Of a DNA stretch of 64,000 nt, positions 46,496 through 56,137 are shown one piece after another (position 1 is the first letter of the stretch; every line of letters begins with the position of its first letter). This stretch comes from Parvularcula sp. IMCC14364 (GTDB lineage: Bacteria > Pseudomonadota > Alphaproteobacteria > Caulobacterales > Parvularculaceae): contig NZ_CP132334.1 of assembly GCF_030758415.1 (NCBI RefSeq), forward strand, positions 2,492,001 through 2,556,000, written 5' to 3'. The translations under genes were made by a program, and so were the position numbers. The notes under the pieces are model-generated. The model had not been told where the DNA came from. It made no database searches and saw only the letters and a program-made list of their open reading frames with translations.

Positions 46496-46699
46496 ATGAC
46501 CGTATTGCTCTATTTCCTCATTCCCATTGCCATGCTGGCAACGCTGGTATTTCTGGGTATGGGTATCTACTCCCTCGCCAGAGGGGGGGATTTTGCCAAA
46601 GAGAATTCCAACAAGCTGATGCGCCTGCGGGTGACAGCACAAGCCATAGCCATCGCGCTGCTGATGCTGTTTGTCTGGCTGGCATCACAAGGCAGTTAG
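46496..46699 (+). CDS. Small two-helix membrane protein (twin-TM / HIG1-like)
   Basis: This 67-residue protein has two helices (residues ~3-26 and ~44-64) separated by a short charged loop: SLARGGDFAKENSNKLMRLRVTAQ. It matches the small alphaproteobacterial 'twin transmembrane' family that resembles HIG1 proteins of respiratory supercomplexes. Just before the adenosyltransferase gene. Confidence 0.8.
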   Translation: MTVLLYFLIPIAMLATLVFLGMGIYSLARGGDFAKENSNKLMRLRVTAQAIAIALLMLFVWLASQGS

Positions 46700-46715
46700 G
46701 CTGAACAGTTTCGCC

Positions 46716-47288
46716 ATGGTCAAACTCAACAAGATTTACACCAGAACCGGTGATGCCGGAGATACCGGCCTCGTTTCTGGTGCGCGTGTCGCCAAAACAT
46801 CGCCCCGCATCGAGGCGATTGGCAGCGTTGACGAGTTAAACGCAGCCATCGGCCTGGCGCTGGCCAGTCTTGATGACGATGCACTCAAGAAACTGCTCTC
46901 GCATATCCAGAATGACCTGTTCGACATGGGGGCAGACCTTGCGACGCCAGATGAGATGGAAGGCGCCTTGCGGCTTGATCCGGCTCAGGCAACCTGGCTG
47001 GAAGAGCAGATGGACGCCCTGAACGACGACCTGCCTCCCCTCACCTCTTTCATCCTGCCAGCTGGCGGACAGGCGCCGGCGGCACTCCATCTGGCCCGGG
47101 CCATCGCCCGCCGCGCCGAGCGGGATGTCTGGCGCCTTGGCGAGAACGCGCCGGAGGGGGATATGGCGCACAGGACTGTCACAACCTATTTGAACAGGTT
47201 GTCTGACTTCCTATTTATCGCCGCGCGCAAAACCAGCCTGTCCCTCGGGAGGGAAATCCTCTGGCAGCCTGGCAAAAACCGTTCGTGA
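46716..47288 (+). CDS. Cob(I)yrinic acid a,c-diamide adenosyltransferase (PduO type)
   Basis: This 190-residue enzyme transfers adenosyl from ATP to cob(I)alamin. The PduO-type signature KIYTRTGDAGDTGLVSG is at residues 5-21, and RAIARRAERDVWRLGE and NRLSDFLFIAARK near the C-terminus are typical (Arg and Asn in the active site). It starts 16 bp after the twin-TM gene. It implies a B12-dependent enzyme elsewhere (for example methylmalonyl-CoA mutase). Confidence 0.94.
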   Translation: MVKLNKIYTRTGDAGDTGLVSGARVAKTSPRIEAIGSVDELNAAIGLALASLDDDALKKLLSHIQNDLFDMGADLATPDEMEGALRLDPAQATWLEEQMDALNDDLPPLTSFILPAGGQAPAALHLARAIARRAERDVWRLGENAPEGDMAHRTVTTYLNRLSDFLFIAARKTSLSLGREILWQPGKNRS

Positions 47289-47394
47289 CAATGCTGCATC
47301 GCCACATTGAATTTCCCCCTGCACACGACTAGGGTGCGCCCCAATCATGCGCCTGCCTGGCGCTTCAACCGATCAGCTGGAGAAAGAAACACAG

Positions 47395-48144
47395 ATGAAA
47401 GTGCTTGTCCCTGTCAAACGCGTGATCGACTATAATGTGAAGGTCCGCGTCAAAGCCGACCAGAGCGATGTCGATCTCGCCAATGTCAAAATGGCGATGA
47501 ACCCGTTCGATGAAATTGCTGTCGAACAGGCCGTTCAAATGAAAGAAGCCGGTACTGTCGAGGAAATCGTCCTTGTCTCCATCGGCCCCGAAAAAGCGCA
47601 GGATCAGATCCGCCAGGGTCTCGCAATGGGCGGCGACCGGGGTATTCTGGTTCACACGGATGATGAAGTGGAGCCGCTGGCTGTCGCCAAGATTCTCCAG
47701 AAGATTGTCGCGGAAGAGAGCCCGGAAATCGTGCTGCTCGGCAAACAGGCCATTGATGATGACTGCAACCAGACCGGTCAGATGCTGGGCGCGCTGCTTG
47801 GTTGGCCGCAGGGCACTTTCGCCTCGGAGGTCAGCAAGGAAGGCGATAAACTGCACGTCACCCGCGAAGTAGATGGTGGCCTGCAGACTGTTGCCCTCAA
47901 CCTGCCTGCGATTGTGACAACGGACCTGCGGCTGAATGAGCCACGGTATGCCTCTTTGCCAAACATCATGAAGGCGAAGAAAAAGCCGATCGATAAAAAG
48001 ACGCCTGCTGATTATGGCGTCGATACAGCCCTTCGCCTGACCAAGGTCAAGGTGACAGAGCCACCAAAACGCGAAGCCGGTGTCAAGGTCGAGAGCGTTG
48101 CAGAACTGATCGACAAACTCAAAAACGAAGCAGGAGTTCTATAA
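47395..48144 (+). CDS. etfB: Electron transfer flavoprotein subunit beta
   Basis: This 249-residue subunit has the ETF-beta marks [16 protein letters not shown] (residues 4-19), [21 protein letters not shown] and [31 protein letters not shown] lies upstream of the ATG at 47395. With EtfA it shuttles electrons from acyl-CoA dehydrogenases to ETF-quinone oxidoreductase. Gap to etfA is 3 bp. Confidence 0.97.
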   Translation: MKVLVPVKRVIDYNVKVRVKADQSDVDLANVKMAMNPFDEIAVEQAVQMKEAGTVEEIVLVSIGPEKAQDQIRQGLAMGGDRGILVHTDDEVEPLAVAKILQKIVAEESPEIVLLGKQAIDDDCNQTGQMLGALLGWPQGTFASEVSKEGDKLHVTREVDGGLQTVALNLPAIVTTDLRLNEPRYASLPNIMKAKKKPIDKKTPADYGVDTALRLTKVKVTEPPKREAGVKVESVAELIDKLKNEAGVL

Positions 48145-48147
48145 ATC

Positions 48148-49080
48148 ATGGCTATTCTTGTTATTGCAGAACACGATAATGACTCCCTGTCTGATGCCAC
48201 TGGCAAGGCCGTTACGGCGGCAGCAGCCATCGGCAGTGATATTGATGTGCTTGTTGCTGGCACTGGCAGCGATGGGGTGGCCGCAGAAGCCGCCCAGATC
48301 GCTGGTGTGCGTCAGGTCTTGCACGCCGATGATGCCGCTTATGAAAAACAGCTTGCGGAAAATTATGAAGCGCTGATCCTCACCCTTGCGGGAGACTATG
48401 ATGTATTGCTGACGCCCGCGGGGACATCCGGCAAAAACTTCATGCCACGCGTTGCCGCCAAACTGGACGTGATGCAGGTTTCTGATGTGACAGCCGTCAT
48501 AGACGCTGAAACTTTTGAACGCCCGATTTACGCGGGTAATGCCATCGCGACGGTAAAGTCCTCTGATGCAAAGAAAGTCATCACAGTACGCAGCACTTCT
48601 TTTGCCGCGCCTGAGATGAGCAACTCTGCCCGTATCGAGAAAATCGGTGATGGCGTGACCTTCCCGTCAATCTCGGCTTTCGTGAAAGAGGAGCTGACGG
48701 TATCTGACCGCCCTGAATTGCAAGGGGCCAAAATTGTCATTTCCGGTGGACGCGCCCTTGCCTCCAACGAGAATTTCGAGAAGCTGATCTATCCGGTTGC
48801 GGACAAACTTGGCGCCGCGATTGGTGCATCCCGCGCGGCTGTCGATGCCGGGTATATGCCGAATGACTACCAGGTCGGACAGACTGGCAAGGTTGTCGCC
48901 CCGGAGCTTTATATCGCTGTGGGGATTTCCGGCGCGATCCAGCACCTTGCCGGCATGAAAGACTCCAAAGTCATCGTTGCCATCAACAAGGATGAAGAAG
49001 CGCCAATCTTCCAGGTTGCAGACTACGGTCTGGTCGCAGACCTGTTTGATGTTCTACCGGAACTGGAAGCCGCGCTGTAA
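48148..49080 (+). CDS. etfA: Electron transfer flavoprotein subunit alpha
   Basis: This 310-residue subunit has the FAD-binding C-terminal domain: [75 protein letters not shown] at about residues 198-271. It pairs with EtfB just upstream. A terminator follows. Confidence 0.97.
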   Translation: MAILVIAEHDNDSLSDATGKAVTAAAAIGSDIDVLVAGTGSDGVAAEAAQIAGVRQVLHADDAAYEKQLAENYEALILTLAGDYDVLLTPAGTSGKNFMPRVAAKLDVMQVSDVTAVIDAETFERPIYAGNAIATVKSSDAKKVITVRSTSFAAPEMSNSARIEKIGDGVTFPSISAFVKEELTVSDRPELQGAKIVISGGRALASNENFEKLIYPVADKLGAAIGASRAAVDAGYMPNDYQVGQTGKVVAPELYIAVGISGAIQHLAGMKDSKVIVAINKDEEAPIFQVADYGLVADLFDVLPELEAAL

Positions 49081-49110
49081 CCCACCCGGCGACTACACAG
49101 TCAGAAAACC

Positions 49111-49139
49111 AAAGGTGGGCCAACATGCCCGCCTTTTTT
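49111..49139 (+). terminator. Rho-independent terminator after etfBA
   Basis: AGGTGGGC/GCCCGCCT around a CAACAT loop (one G-T wobble), followed by six T. It ends 60 bp after the etfA stop. Confidence 0.85.
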
Positions 49140-49269
49140 ATGATAACCGGCTTTAAACTTCGTGTGCTAGTGGAAAACCACAAAACGAATCAATCGTCTA
49201 TTTTGCTAACATTGCGCCAGAGTTTACCTTAAGACCGTTACGAGTTTACGGAGTTAAATCTGTCAAATT

Positions 49270-50088
49270 ATGGATGAAATGCTGGACAAAAAGCAAGAGG
49301 CCAACAAGTCTGGTGCACCCATCAAGAAGTTACGGCTTGGCGTTGGGTGCTCTGTGCACCAACTGAGCAAGGCCCCTTACCACGCTGTAGAAAACTGGCG
49401 CACAACAATGCGTACTTCCGGTCAGTCGGCCAGACGAACTCTCGAAATTAAGGACGGCCAGACGGACTATGCTTATTCTTTGAGCGAATTTATCCTGGAG
49501 AAACACCACCTCACTTACGGGATGCCCTGGATTATGGGCAAAATCTATTTTGACATGCTGGTGGACCGCGAACTGAAACCTGAGGACAAAGTGCTGGATG
49601 TCGGGTGCGGGGCTGGCCGGGTTGGTATCCATCTGATTGAATACCTTGAAACTGGTCATTACTACGGCACCGACTCGCACCGCCCGTCGCTCGACGCCTT
49701 TGCTCAATACGAAGTGCCAATGAATGATCTGACAGGTAAAAAACCAAATCTGTATGAAGATTACCTCTTCAGCCTTGAAGAAATCGGCACGCAGTTTGAT
49801 GTGATCCTTGATTTCTCGACTACACTGCACCTGAATGATGATCTCCGCCAGGAAGCATATCTTAAGTTTGCAAAGGTGCTGGCAAAAGGGGGCAGGATTA
49901 TATCGGCCCCCGGATCAATATTATTGCAACAACCTCATCTAAAAGAACTTGGTTTCAAACACTACCACCGTCGACGACTGGAAGTGGAAGGACTCGATGA
50001 GTATTTCAGAGAATTCAGGCAGGGGCGGTCGAAGCACGTTTCCTGGAATGAAATACGCTTCCGAGAGAAAAAAAAGAACGATACTTGA
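49270..50088 (+). CDS. Class I SAM-dependent methyltransferase
   Basis: This 272-residue protein has a Rossmann methyltransferase domain: motif I LDVGCGAGRVGIHLIEYL at about residues 114-131, motif II GTDSHRP, and LDFSTTLH in motif III. The N-terminal 100 residues are a separate, partly basic segment with HHLTYGMPWIMGKIYFDMLV. Substrate unknown. The coding DNA is somewhat more A+T-rich than its neighbours. Confidence 0.85.
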   Translation: MDEMLDKKQEANKSGAPIKKLRLGVGCSVHQLSKAPYHAVENWRTTMRTSGQSARRTLEIKDGQTDYAYSLSEFILEKHHLTYGMPWIMGKIYFDMLVDRELKPEDKVLDVGCGAGRVGIHLIEYLETGHYYGTDSHRPSLDAFAQYEVPMNDLTGKKPNLYEDYLFSLEEIGTQFDVILDFSTTLHLNDDLRQEAYLKFAKVLAKGGRIISAPGSILLQQPHLKELGFKHYHRRRLEVEGLDEYFREFRQGRSKHVSWNEIRFREKKKNDT

Positions 50089-50166
50089 CCATCAAGAAGC
50101 ACAGCTTTGCATGAACTGCCACTTCCCCATTTGCCGGGTCCGGCAAAAAAAGCTAAGCCTTCCTTC

Positions 50167-51495
50167 ATGACCAAAACATTCGATCTGATTTTAAGAAATG
50201 GCACTGTCGTCAATCATGATGGCGAAGGCCTGCGTGATGTGGGTGTGCGTGACGGACGCATTGCGGAGATTGGCAGCCTGCAGCAGGCGGATGCCGGCGA
50301 GATTATGGATTGCACTGGCCTGCACATCCTGCCGGGCGTTATCGACACCCAGGTACATTTTCGTGAACCGGGTAATGAACACAAGGAGGATCTGGAAAGC
50401 GGGGCCCGTGCGGCCGTGCTTGGCGGCGTCTGCACTGTGTTTGAAATGCCGAATACGAGCCCGCTGACCGTGACGGAAGCGGCTATCAACGACAAACTGT
50501 CGCGCGCCCATCATCGCATGTGGTGCGACCACGCCTTTTATGTCGGGGCTACCCACGACAATGCCCGCGAACTGGCGGAACTGGAACTGCTGCCCGGTAT
50601 ATGCGGTGTCAAGATTTTCATGGGAGCCTCTACAGGCGACCTTCTGGTGCCTGATGATGACGGCGTGCGCGAAGTGCTGCGCCATGGCCGCCGACGCGTG
50701 GCGATCCACTCTGAAGATGAAGAATTATTGCGCGCCAATGCGGGTCTTGCACGCGAAGGTGACTGGACCTCGCACCCCGAAGTGCGGTCGGCTGAAGCCG
50801 CCTTAAAATGCACACAGCGCCTGCTGGCCATCGCCCGCGAGGTAAAGCGGCGCATCCACGTACTGCACATCTCGACGGCTGAGGAAGTACCGCTGCTGGC
50901 TGCCAACAACGATATCGCAACCTGCGAGGTCACACCTCAGCACCTGACTCTGGAGGGGCCGGAAGTCTATGAAAGGCTCAAAGGCTATGCCCAGATGAAC
51001 CCGCCAGTGCGCGACGCCCATCACCGTCAGGGCCTCTGGTATGGCGTGGCACAAGGCGTTTTTGACGTTATCGGCACAGACCACGCCCCCCACACTTCTG
51101 AGGAAAAATCAAAACCTTACCCGCAATCACCCTCCGGTATGCCCGGCGTACAGACGCTGCTGCCGGTCATGCTCAATCATGTCGCTGAAGGCCGTTTGAG
51201 CCTTTCCAGGCTTGTGGACCTGATCTGCCACGGCCCGAACCGCATTTTCGGCATTGCCGGCAAAGGCCGCCTCGCCATTGGTTATGATGCCGATTTTACC
51301 TTGGTAGATTTGCAGGAAAAGCGTACAATAGAAGATGATTGGGTTGCCTCGAAATGTGGCTGGACGCCATATGCCGGGATGACCTGCCAGGGTTGGCCGA
51401 TGGGGACCATTATTCGGGGTCGGCAAGTCATGGCGAACGGGGAACTTGTTGGCAGCGCGATTGGAGAGCCCGTCAGGTTCCAGGAGACACTGTAA
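50167..51495 (+). CDS. pyrC: Dihydroorotase
   Basis: This 442-residue amidohydrolase matches the multifunctional-complex type of dihydroorotase. It has VDTQVHFREPGNEHKEDLESG (zinc His pair, residues ~59-79), GVKIFMGASTGDLL with the carbamylated Lys, HVLHISTAEE, TCEVTPQHL and GTDHAPHTSEEK with the catalytic Asp. It closes carbamoyl aspartate to dihydroorotate in pyrimidine synthesis. Upstream frame adds 20 residues not seen in the family. Confidence 0.93.
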   Translation: MTKTFDLILRNGTVVNHDGEGLRDVGVRDGRIAEIGSLQQADAGEIMDCTGLHILPGVIDTQVHFREPGNEHKEDLESGARAAVLGGVCTVFEMPNTSPLTVTEAAINDKLSRAHHRMWCDHAFYVGATHDNARELAELELLPGICGVKIFMGASTGDLLVPDDDGVREVLRHGRRRVAIHSEDEELLRANAGLAREGDWTSHPEVRSAEAALKCTQRLLAIAREVKRRIHVLHISTAEEVPLLAANNDIATCEVTPQHLTLEGPEVYERLKGYAQMNPPVRDAHHRQGLWYGVAQGVFDVIGTDHAPHTSEEKSKPYPQSPSGMPGVQTLLPVMLNHVAEGRLSLSRLVDLICHGPNRIFGIAGKGRLAIGYDADFTLVDLQEKRTIEDDWVASKCGWTPYAGMTCQGWPMGTIIRGRQVMANGELVGSAIGEPVRFQETL

Positions 51496-51527
51496 CGGCG
51501 ACAGTATGTCGCCAAAGGGGGTCCGCC

Positions 51528-52001
51528 ATGTTGCGGCAAAATGTCTTACTCATTATGACCGCGCTGTGCAGCGCAATGGTCTGCCTGACTGGTGTGAGCC
51601 GTGCCGATGAGCTGGAAGAGACTGCCACATACAGCCTGTTCCAGTCACCACAAGCCGCTTTCTTCATTGAACAGACGGAAAATGTCCTGATCCTGGATGT
51701 GCGCCGCGATGATCAATACAACGCGGCCCATATCGAAGACGCAATCCATATTTACCTGCATGATGACGACTTCATCAGCGAAATCGGTCGCCTCGATTCA
51801 ACCCGCCCAATCCTGGTGTATGACAATATTTCACCGCCAACCGAGTGGACATTCCCTGTGCTGCGCAATGCAGGCTTTGAGCAGATCATCTATATCCGGG
51901 ACGGTTTCAGCGGCTGGCGCCGCAACGGCCTGCCCATCGAGACTGGTACAACTGTAGAAACATTTGATTTCAGTGCCCAAGGCATTAGTCGCGGCCGCTG
52001 A
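51528..52001 (+). CDS. Periplasmic rhodanese-like protein lacking the catalytic cysteine
   Basis: This 157-residue protein has a signal peptide (MLRQNVLLIMTALCSAMVCLTGVSRA) and a rhodanese fold (NVLILDVRRDDQYNAAHIEDAIHIYLHDDDFI and AGFEQIIYIRDGFSGWRRNGLPI). The active loop, normally YCRSGxRS, reads VYDNISPPTEW, so no Cys is available and the protein is probably not a sulfurtransferase. AAAGGGGG lies upstream of the ATG. Follows pyrC by 32 bp. Confidence 0.85.
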   Translation: MLRQNVLLIMTALCSAMVCLTGVSRADELEETATYSLFQSPQAAFFIEQTENVLILDVRRDDQYNAAHIEDAIHIYLHDDDFISEIGRLDSTRPILVYDNISPPTEWTFPVLRNAGFEQIIYIRDGFSGWRRNGLPIETGTTVETFDFSAQGISRGR

Positions 52002-52014
52002 TTTTACGATGCCG

Positions 52015-52446
52015 TCAATCGGCGCTTTTGTCTGTTAGTTCAGGACGGCGGAATGGCCCGGCCAGTTGCCGGGTCAGCTCTGTGCCATCTGCTCCGAGTT
52101 TGCGCATCTCGGTTTCTGCCTCTGGGCCGCAATAATCAAAGCGGGCCTTTGTGGACTGAAATCCGTCATTGAATGCCGCTACCATGTCATTCCTGGTTGT
52201 CAGGACTGGTTCTTCCAGCGTCACCAGCTCTTTCATCCTGTTCCTGTAGCGCTCGGGAAAGTAGTCATAAGGCTGACAGGTTTGATGCAGATGATGTATT
52301 TGCCCGAGGAGCTCAGCCATGTCGATCAGTTGCTGCTGACGCTCGGCAAAGGAATATATCTGCGTGTCCACTGATATATCGCCCTGTGCGATTGGGTCGA
52401 TGACCTGAGCGAGAGATAAAACAGCGATAACAGTGAGGGTTTTCAT
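52015..52446 (-). CDS. Exported protein of unknown function
   Basis: I do not recognise this 143-residue protein. It has a short signal peptide-like start (MKTLTVIAVLSLAQVIDPIAQ), then a helical part with two Cys (HHLHQTCQPYDYFPERYRNRM and RFDYCGPEAETEMRKLG). This layout suggests a small periplasmic protein with a disulfide. It starts 3 bp after the stop of the serine hydrolase gene, so they are co-translated. Confidence 0.65.
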   Translation of the reverse strand: MKTLTVIAVLSLAQVIDPIAQGDISVDTQIYSFAERQQQLIDMAELLGQIHHLHQTCQPYDYFPERYRNRMKELVTLEEPVLTTRNDMVAAFNDGFQSTKARFDYCGPEAETEMRKLGADGTELTRQLAGPFRRPELTDKSAD

Positions 52447-52449
52447 ATT

Positions 52450-53577
52450 TTACTCCTCCTCTGAATGCTGTTGCATATAAGTCATCATGTCCCTTGCGAG
52501 GTTGAAATAAGCCTGCTCTGCTTCGCGAAACTTTCCGTCATTGCTGGTGAACGCCATGACGGTTTCGGCCTCCGGGAAGACCAGCAGCAACGCATACCAC
52601 ATCGTGTTCGTGCCATTATGCCAGATCAGGGTGCCGCCAGCCCATTTGCGCTCCATAATACCGATGCCATGGGCATACTCATCCAGAACAGGTGTATGCA
52701 GAATATCCCACGTATCCTGCATCAGGAAATCACTGCGCCCCTGATATCCATCAAGATGCAGTTGGCCATAGATGGCTAAATCCTGAAGGGACATATGGGC
52801 TCGGCCCGCCGGACTCATCAGGGGTGTGTTGTCTGCCCCATCCGCCGGATTCATGGCCATCTTGATGAAAAACCGTGAGGCGTGACTCCACGGGTTATCT
52901 CCGTCGGGGGCCCCGAAACCGGCACTTTCAAGTCCCAGCGGTTGAAAGACCTTTTCCAACATTAGCGTCTCATAGGGTATATCTGTGACGCTCTCCGCAA
53001 TATGACCAGCCAGACTGATCCCGGCATTGGAATACTGGAACTTTTCACCAGGTGGTGTTGCCGGTGCCTTGGCCAGCATCGCAGCAAAAACCTTCCGACG
53101 CTCCAGACGCGCCTCTTCATGAGTTTCCGGCCATTTCAGCTTCGCTGACAATGGGAAGTTTCCAGGCATACCGGCTGTGTGCGTCATAAGGTGGTGCAGG
53201 GTAACTCTTTGCCACCCAGCGTCCATCTCATTGGCAAGGTCCGGCAGCAACTGAGGCAAAGTCTGTGAAAAACTGACCTTGCCCTCATCAACAAGCAATC
53301 CGATCAGGACACCCGTCATAGATTTAGTCACCGAGCCGAGATGCCACTTGTCATTCTGCTCAATTAGGTCTGGCTTGCCATTCCGGCGCACGCCATCAAC
53401 CGAGAGCGCAACAACAGTGCCATTACGAACAATGATGGCGCCCGCCCCGACAAGCCCTTCGGCGTCTCTGGCACCAGAGAGTCCAGCGTCTAGCTGGCGC
53501 TGAATATCATCATTCGCATGTGACGGGCTGATCGTGTACAACACCGACAAAATAATCAAATAACACCAACGGCCCAT
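52450..53577 (-). CDS. Serine hydrolase, beta-lactamase class C family
   Basis: This 375-residue exported protein has a signal peptide (residues 1-22) and the SxxK motif SVTK (in HLGSVTKSMTGVLIGL), the YxN motif YSN (in KFQYSNAGISLAGH) and WHNGTN in the third-motif place. These are the penicillin-binding-type catalytic groups. The family includes esterases, peptidases and beta-lactamases; no reason to prefer a beta-lactamase. Start at 53577 has GGGAG upstream. It precedes the small exported protein in one operon. Confidence 0.9.
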   Translation of the reverse strand: MGRWCYLIILSVLYTISPSHANDDIQRQLDAGLSGARDAEGLVGAGAIIVRNGTVVALSVDGVRRNGKPDLIEQNDKWHLGSVTKSMTGVLIGLLVDEGKVSFSQTLPQLLPDLANEMDAGWQRVTLHHLMTHTAGMPGNFPLSAKLKWPETHEEARLERRKVFAAMLAKAPATPPGEKFQYSNAGISLAGHIAESVTDIPYETLMLEKVFQPLGLESAGFGAPDGDNPWSHASRFFIKMAMNPADGADNTPLMSPAGRAHMSLQDLAIYGQLHLDGYQGRSDFLMQDTWDILHTPVLDEYAHGIGIMERKWAGGTLIWHNGTNTMWYALLLVFPEAETVMAFTSNDGKFREAEQAYFNLARDMMTYMQQHSEEE

Positions 53578-53675
53578 GACAGTCTCCCTGTTACGCATTA
53601 CCCTGGACAAGGTATCTGGCCACACCGTGGCAAGGTCAATATTTTTACCACAAACGACCCCGTGAGAGAAATCCA

Positions 53676-54116
53676 ATGGAATATCTGCATACGATGGTCC
53701 GGGTCTCGGACCTTGACGCCTCCCTCGACTTCTACTGCGACAAGCTGGGGCTAGAAGAAGTCAGTCGCTATGAAAATGACAAAGGGCGCTTCACGCTGGT
53801 TTTCCTCTGCGCCCCCGGGGACCGCGAACTGGCTGAGCAAAAAAAAGCCCCGATGGTGGAACTTACCTATAACTGGGATCCTGAACAGTATGACGGGGGG
53901 CGCAATTTCGGCCATCTGGCATATCGCGTCGATGATATTTATGCGCTTTGCCAAAAATTAAGGGATAAGGGCGTGACCATCAATCGCCCACCGCGCGATG
54001 GGCACATGGCGTTTGTGCGCTCGCCTGACGGTATTTCGATCGAATTGTTGCAGCGCGGCGAAAATCTGCCTCCTATGGAACCATGGGCCAGCATGGAGAA
54101 CACTGGCAGCTGGTAA
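53676..54116 (+). CDS. gloA: Lactoylglutathione lyase (glyoxalase I)
   Basis: This 146-residue VOC enzyme has the four metal ligands in order: His5 in LHTMVRV, Glu63 in VELTYNW, His80 in [12 protein letters not shown] and Glu126 in SIELLQR. It detoxifies methylglyoxal as the hemithioacetal with glutathione. Divergent from the serine hydrolase, with a 98-bp shared region. Confidence 0.93.
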   Translation: MEYLHTMVRVSDLDASLDFYCDKLGLEEVSRYENDKGRFTLVFLCAPGDRELAEQKKAPMVELTYNWDPEQYDGGRNFGHLAYRVDDIYALCQKLRDKGVTINRPPRDGHMAFVRSPDGISIELLQRGENLPPMEPWASMENTGSW

Positions 54117-54288
54117 TTATCATACGCTTGTTTTGCCTTGTTTATCCTGGTTCAGACCGCGATTATCTGGTTGCTTTGTCTCTGGATGCGCAATAACCTG
54201 ATATATTGTACCACCTGTACGGTATTGGTACTGAAATAACGGCGTGAAGGGGATAGCGCGCCGAGAAAAAGATTCGGGGGGACCCCAT

Positions 54289-56118
54289 ATGCAGGTCAGA
54301 TTCTGGGGAACGCGTGGCTCCATCGCCACATCCGGCAAAGACAAGCTGAAATACGGCGGTAATACATCCTGCGTGGAAGTGCGCTCACAATCAGGCACAC
54401 TGATCGTGATTGACTGCGGGACCGGCGTGCACCCTCTGGGCCAGCAACTGGTCAAGGAATTCAACGGCCAGGTAAGCGGCCATATGCTTATCAGTCATAC
54501 TCACTGGGATCATATTCAGGGTTTCCCGTTTTTCACGCCGTATTTTGTCCCCGGTAATGAATGGCACATCTATGGTCCCAGCGGCTTTGGCCCGACCATG
54601 AATCAGGCCCTGTCCGACCAGATGCAATACACCTACTTCCCGGTCTCCATGGAATACATGGCCGCGAAGCTTCATTTCCATGATCTCGTCGAAGGCTCAT
54701 TCCGGATTGGGGACATCACGGTGCGCGCCCGCTATCTCAACCACCCGCAGCTTACGCTGGGCTATCGTCTGGAGGCAGATGGCGCTTCTGTCGTTTATTC
54801 CTGTGACCATGAACCACATTCACACGCCTGTGCCATGGGCCACGGCAATATCACCGGCAATGACCATGAACATGCCGAATTCCTCGCGGAAGCTGATCTG
54901 GTGATTCATGATTCACAGTACACGGCTGATGAATATGAGACAAAAATGGGCTGGGGGCACAGCACGTATGAATATGCCTATCGCATGGCGCAATATGCCG
55001 ATGTAAAAAAACTCATGTTCACACACCACGACCCGTTGCGTACAGACAAGCAGATTGATGCAATTGTCAAATCCGTGCACAAACGTGTTGGCGGCAAGAA
55101 CAAGATCAAGGCCGAGGCTGCCACGCAAGGCACCATGATTGGCATCAAGGGGAACAGCCAGACCAACAAGATCCAGCCTGTCTCCGTAAAGCCTGTGCGC
55201 GACTCGGAAGTCGATGCTTTCTCCCGCCCGCTGACCGCCTTGATGACGCACGCTGTCCTGCTTAATTTCGGCACACCAGCTGAAGTTAAAACCGTGACCG
55301 ACATCCTGAAAACGGATTCGATCAAAATGATCATTGCCAAGACAGCTGATGAAATTAAAGAAGCCATCGCCGCACAACCCGTGTCCCTGTTCGTCGCTGA
55401 CATGGACCTCGAATTGTTTGACCTCGATGATGTTGTAGGCGCCATACGCAACCGCGTGGATACCGGCGGATCGGCTGTGCCTGTTATTGCGATTTCTTCA
55501 GAAGAAAACTGCACCGAAACGCAACCGGAAGAATTGCGGGACTGGATCATCAAGCCATTCTCAATCGAATATCTCCGCACCCGGATAAGAGCTGCGCTGT
55601 TGCAGCAGGCTGGCAAATGGGTGCGTGCGCCACTGATCAAGGGCGAAGAAGCGCGCCTTGCAGAAATCCAGCGCTTCGGCTTCATGTCAAAACGCAATGA
55701 AGAGCGTTACGACCGCATCACGCGCCTGGTTTCATCCTATTTTGATGCGCCGATCTGCCTGATCACGGCAGTTGATCTTGAGACGCAGGTTTTCATGTCA
55801 AAAACGGGCACGGCAGTCGAGCAAACCTCCCGGGACCAGTCATTCTGCGCTCACGCAATCCTGAAACGGGAAGTCATGATCGTGCCGGATACGTTGCAAG
55901 ATGAGCGCTTTGCCGAAAACCCGATGGTGCTCAGCGAGCCAAAAGTGCGCTTCTATGCTGGCGTGCCTGTGTGTATGCCAAGCGGCCACGCGATTGGAAC
56001 GCTCTGCATACTGGATACTCAACCGCGTGAACTTAGCGAGAAACAGATCAACGACTTGCGCGATTTTGCCGCGATGGTTGAACATGAACTGGCACGGGAA
56101 AAAGTCAGCCTGCTCTGA
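54289..56118 (+). CDS. Metallo-beta-lactamase / receiver-like / GAF three-domain protein
   Basis: This 609-residue protein joins three domains. Residues 1-285: MBL hydrolase with HTHWDH (70-75), YSCDHEPHSH and FTHHDP, of the cyclic-phosphodiesterase-like type (starts MQVRFWGTRGS). Residues ~320-440: a receiver-like domain with Asp371/Asp373 in FVADMDLE and Lys422 in IIKPFS, candidates for phosphorylation. Residues ~475-609: a GAF domain (ITRLVSSYFDAPICLITAVD and onward). The ATG at 54289 has GGGGGG upstream; an in-frame upstream start at 54244 lacks a domain. It may be a signal-regulated phosphodiesterase. A terminator follows. Confidence 0.87.
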   Translation: MQVRFWGTRGSIATSGKDKLKYGGNTSCVEVRSQSGTLIVIDCGTGVHPLGQQLVKEFNGQVSGHMLISHTHWDHIQGFPFFTPYFVPGNEWHIYGPSGFGPTMNQALSDQMQYTYFPVSMEYMAAKLHFHDLVEGSFRIGDITVRARYLNHPQLTLGYRLEADGASVVYSCDHEPHSHACAMGHGNITGNDHEHAEFLAEADLVIHDSQYTADEYETKMGWGHSTYEYAYRMAQYADVKKLMFTHHDPLRTDKQIDAIVKSVHKRVGGKNKIKAEAATQGTMIGIKGNSQTNKIQPVSVKPVRDSEVDAFSRPLTALMTHAVLLNFGTPAEVKTVTDILKTDSIKMIIAKTADEIKEAIAAQPVSLFVADMDLELFDLDDVVGAIRNRVDTGGSAVPVIAISSEENCTETQPEELRDWIIKPFSIEYLRTRIRAALLQQAGKWVRAPLIKGEEARLAEIQRFGFMSKRNEERYDRITRLVSSYFDAPICLITAVDLETQVFMSKTGTAVEQTSRDQSFCAHAILKREVMIVPDTLQDERFAENPMVLSEPKVRFYAGVPVCMPSGHAIGTLCILDTQPRELSEKQINDLRDFAAMVEHELAREKVSLL

Positions 56119-56137
56119 AGTCAGGCCTGACTTTTTT
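56118..56137 (+). terminator. Rho-independent terminator overlapping the stop codon
   Basis: The palindrome AAGTCAGG/CCTGACTT (56118-56133) begins at the last base of the stop codon and is followed by T. It also contains the stop codon of the convergent Nudix gene. Confidence 0.7.

Noticed and set aside
52450-53577. Class C beta-lactamase conferring resistance
   Set aside because: The motifs only show the broad serine hydrolase family; nothing points to beta-lactam hydrolysis.
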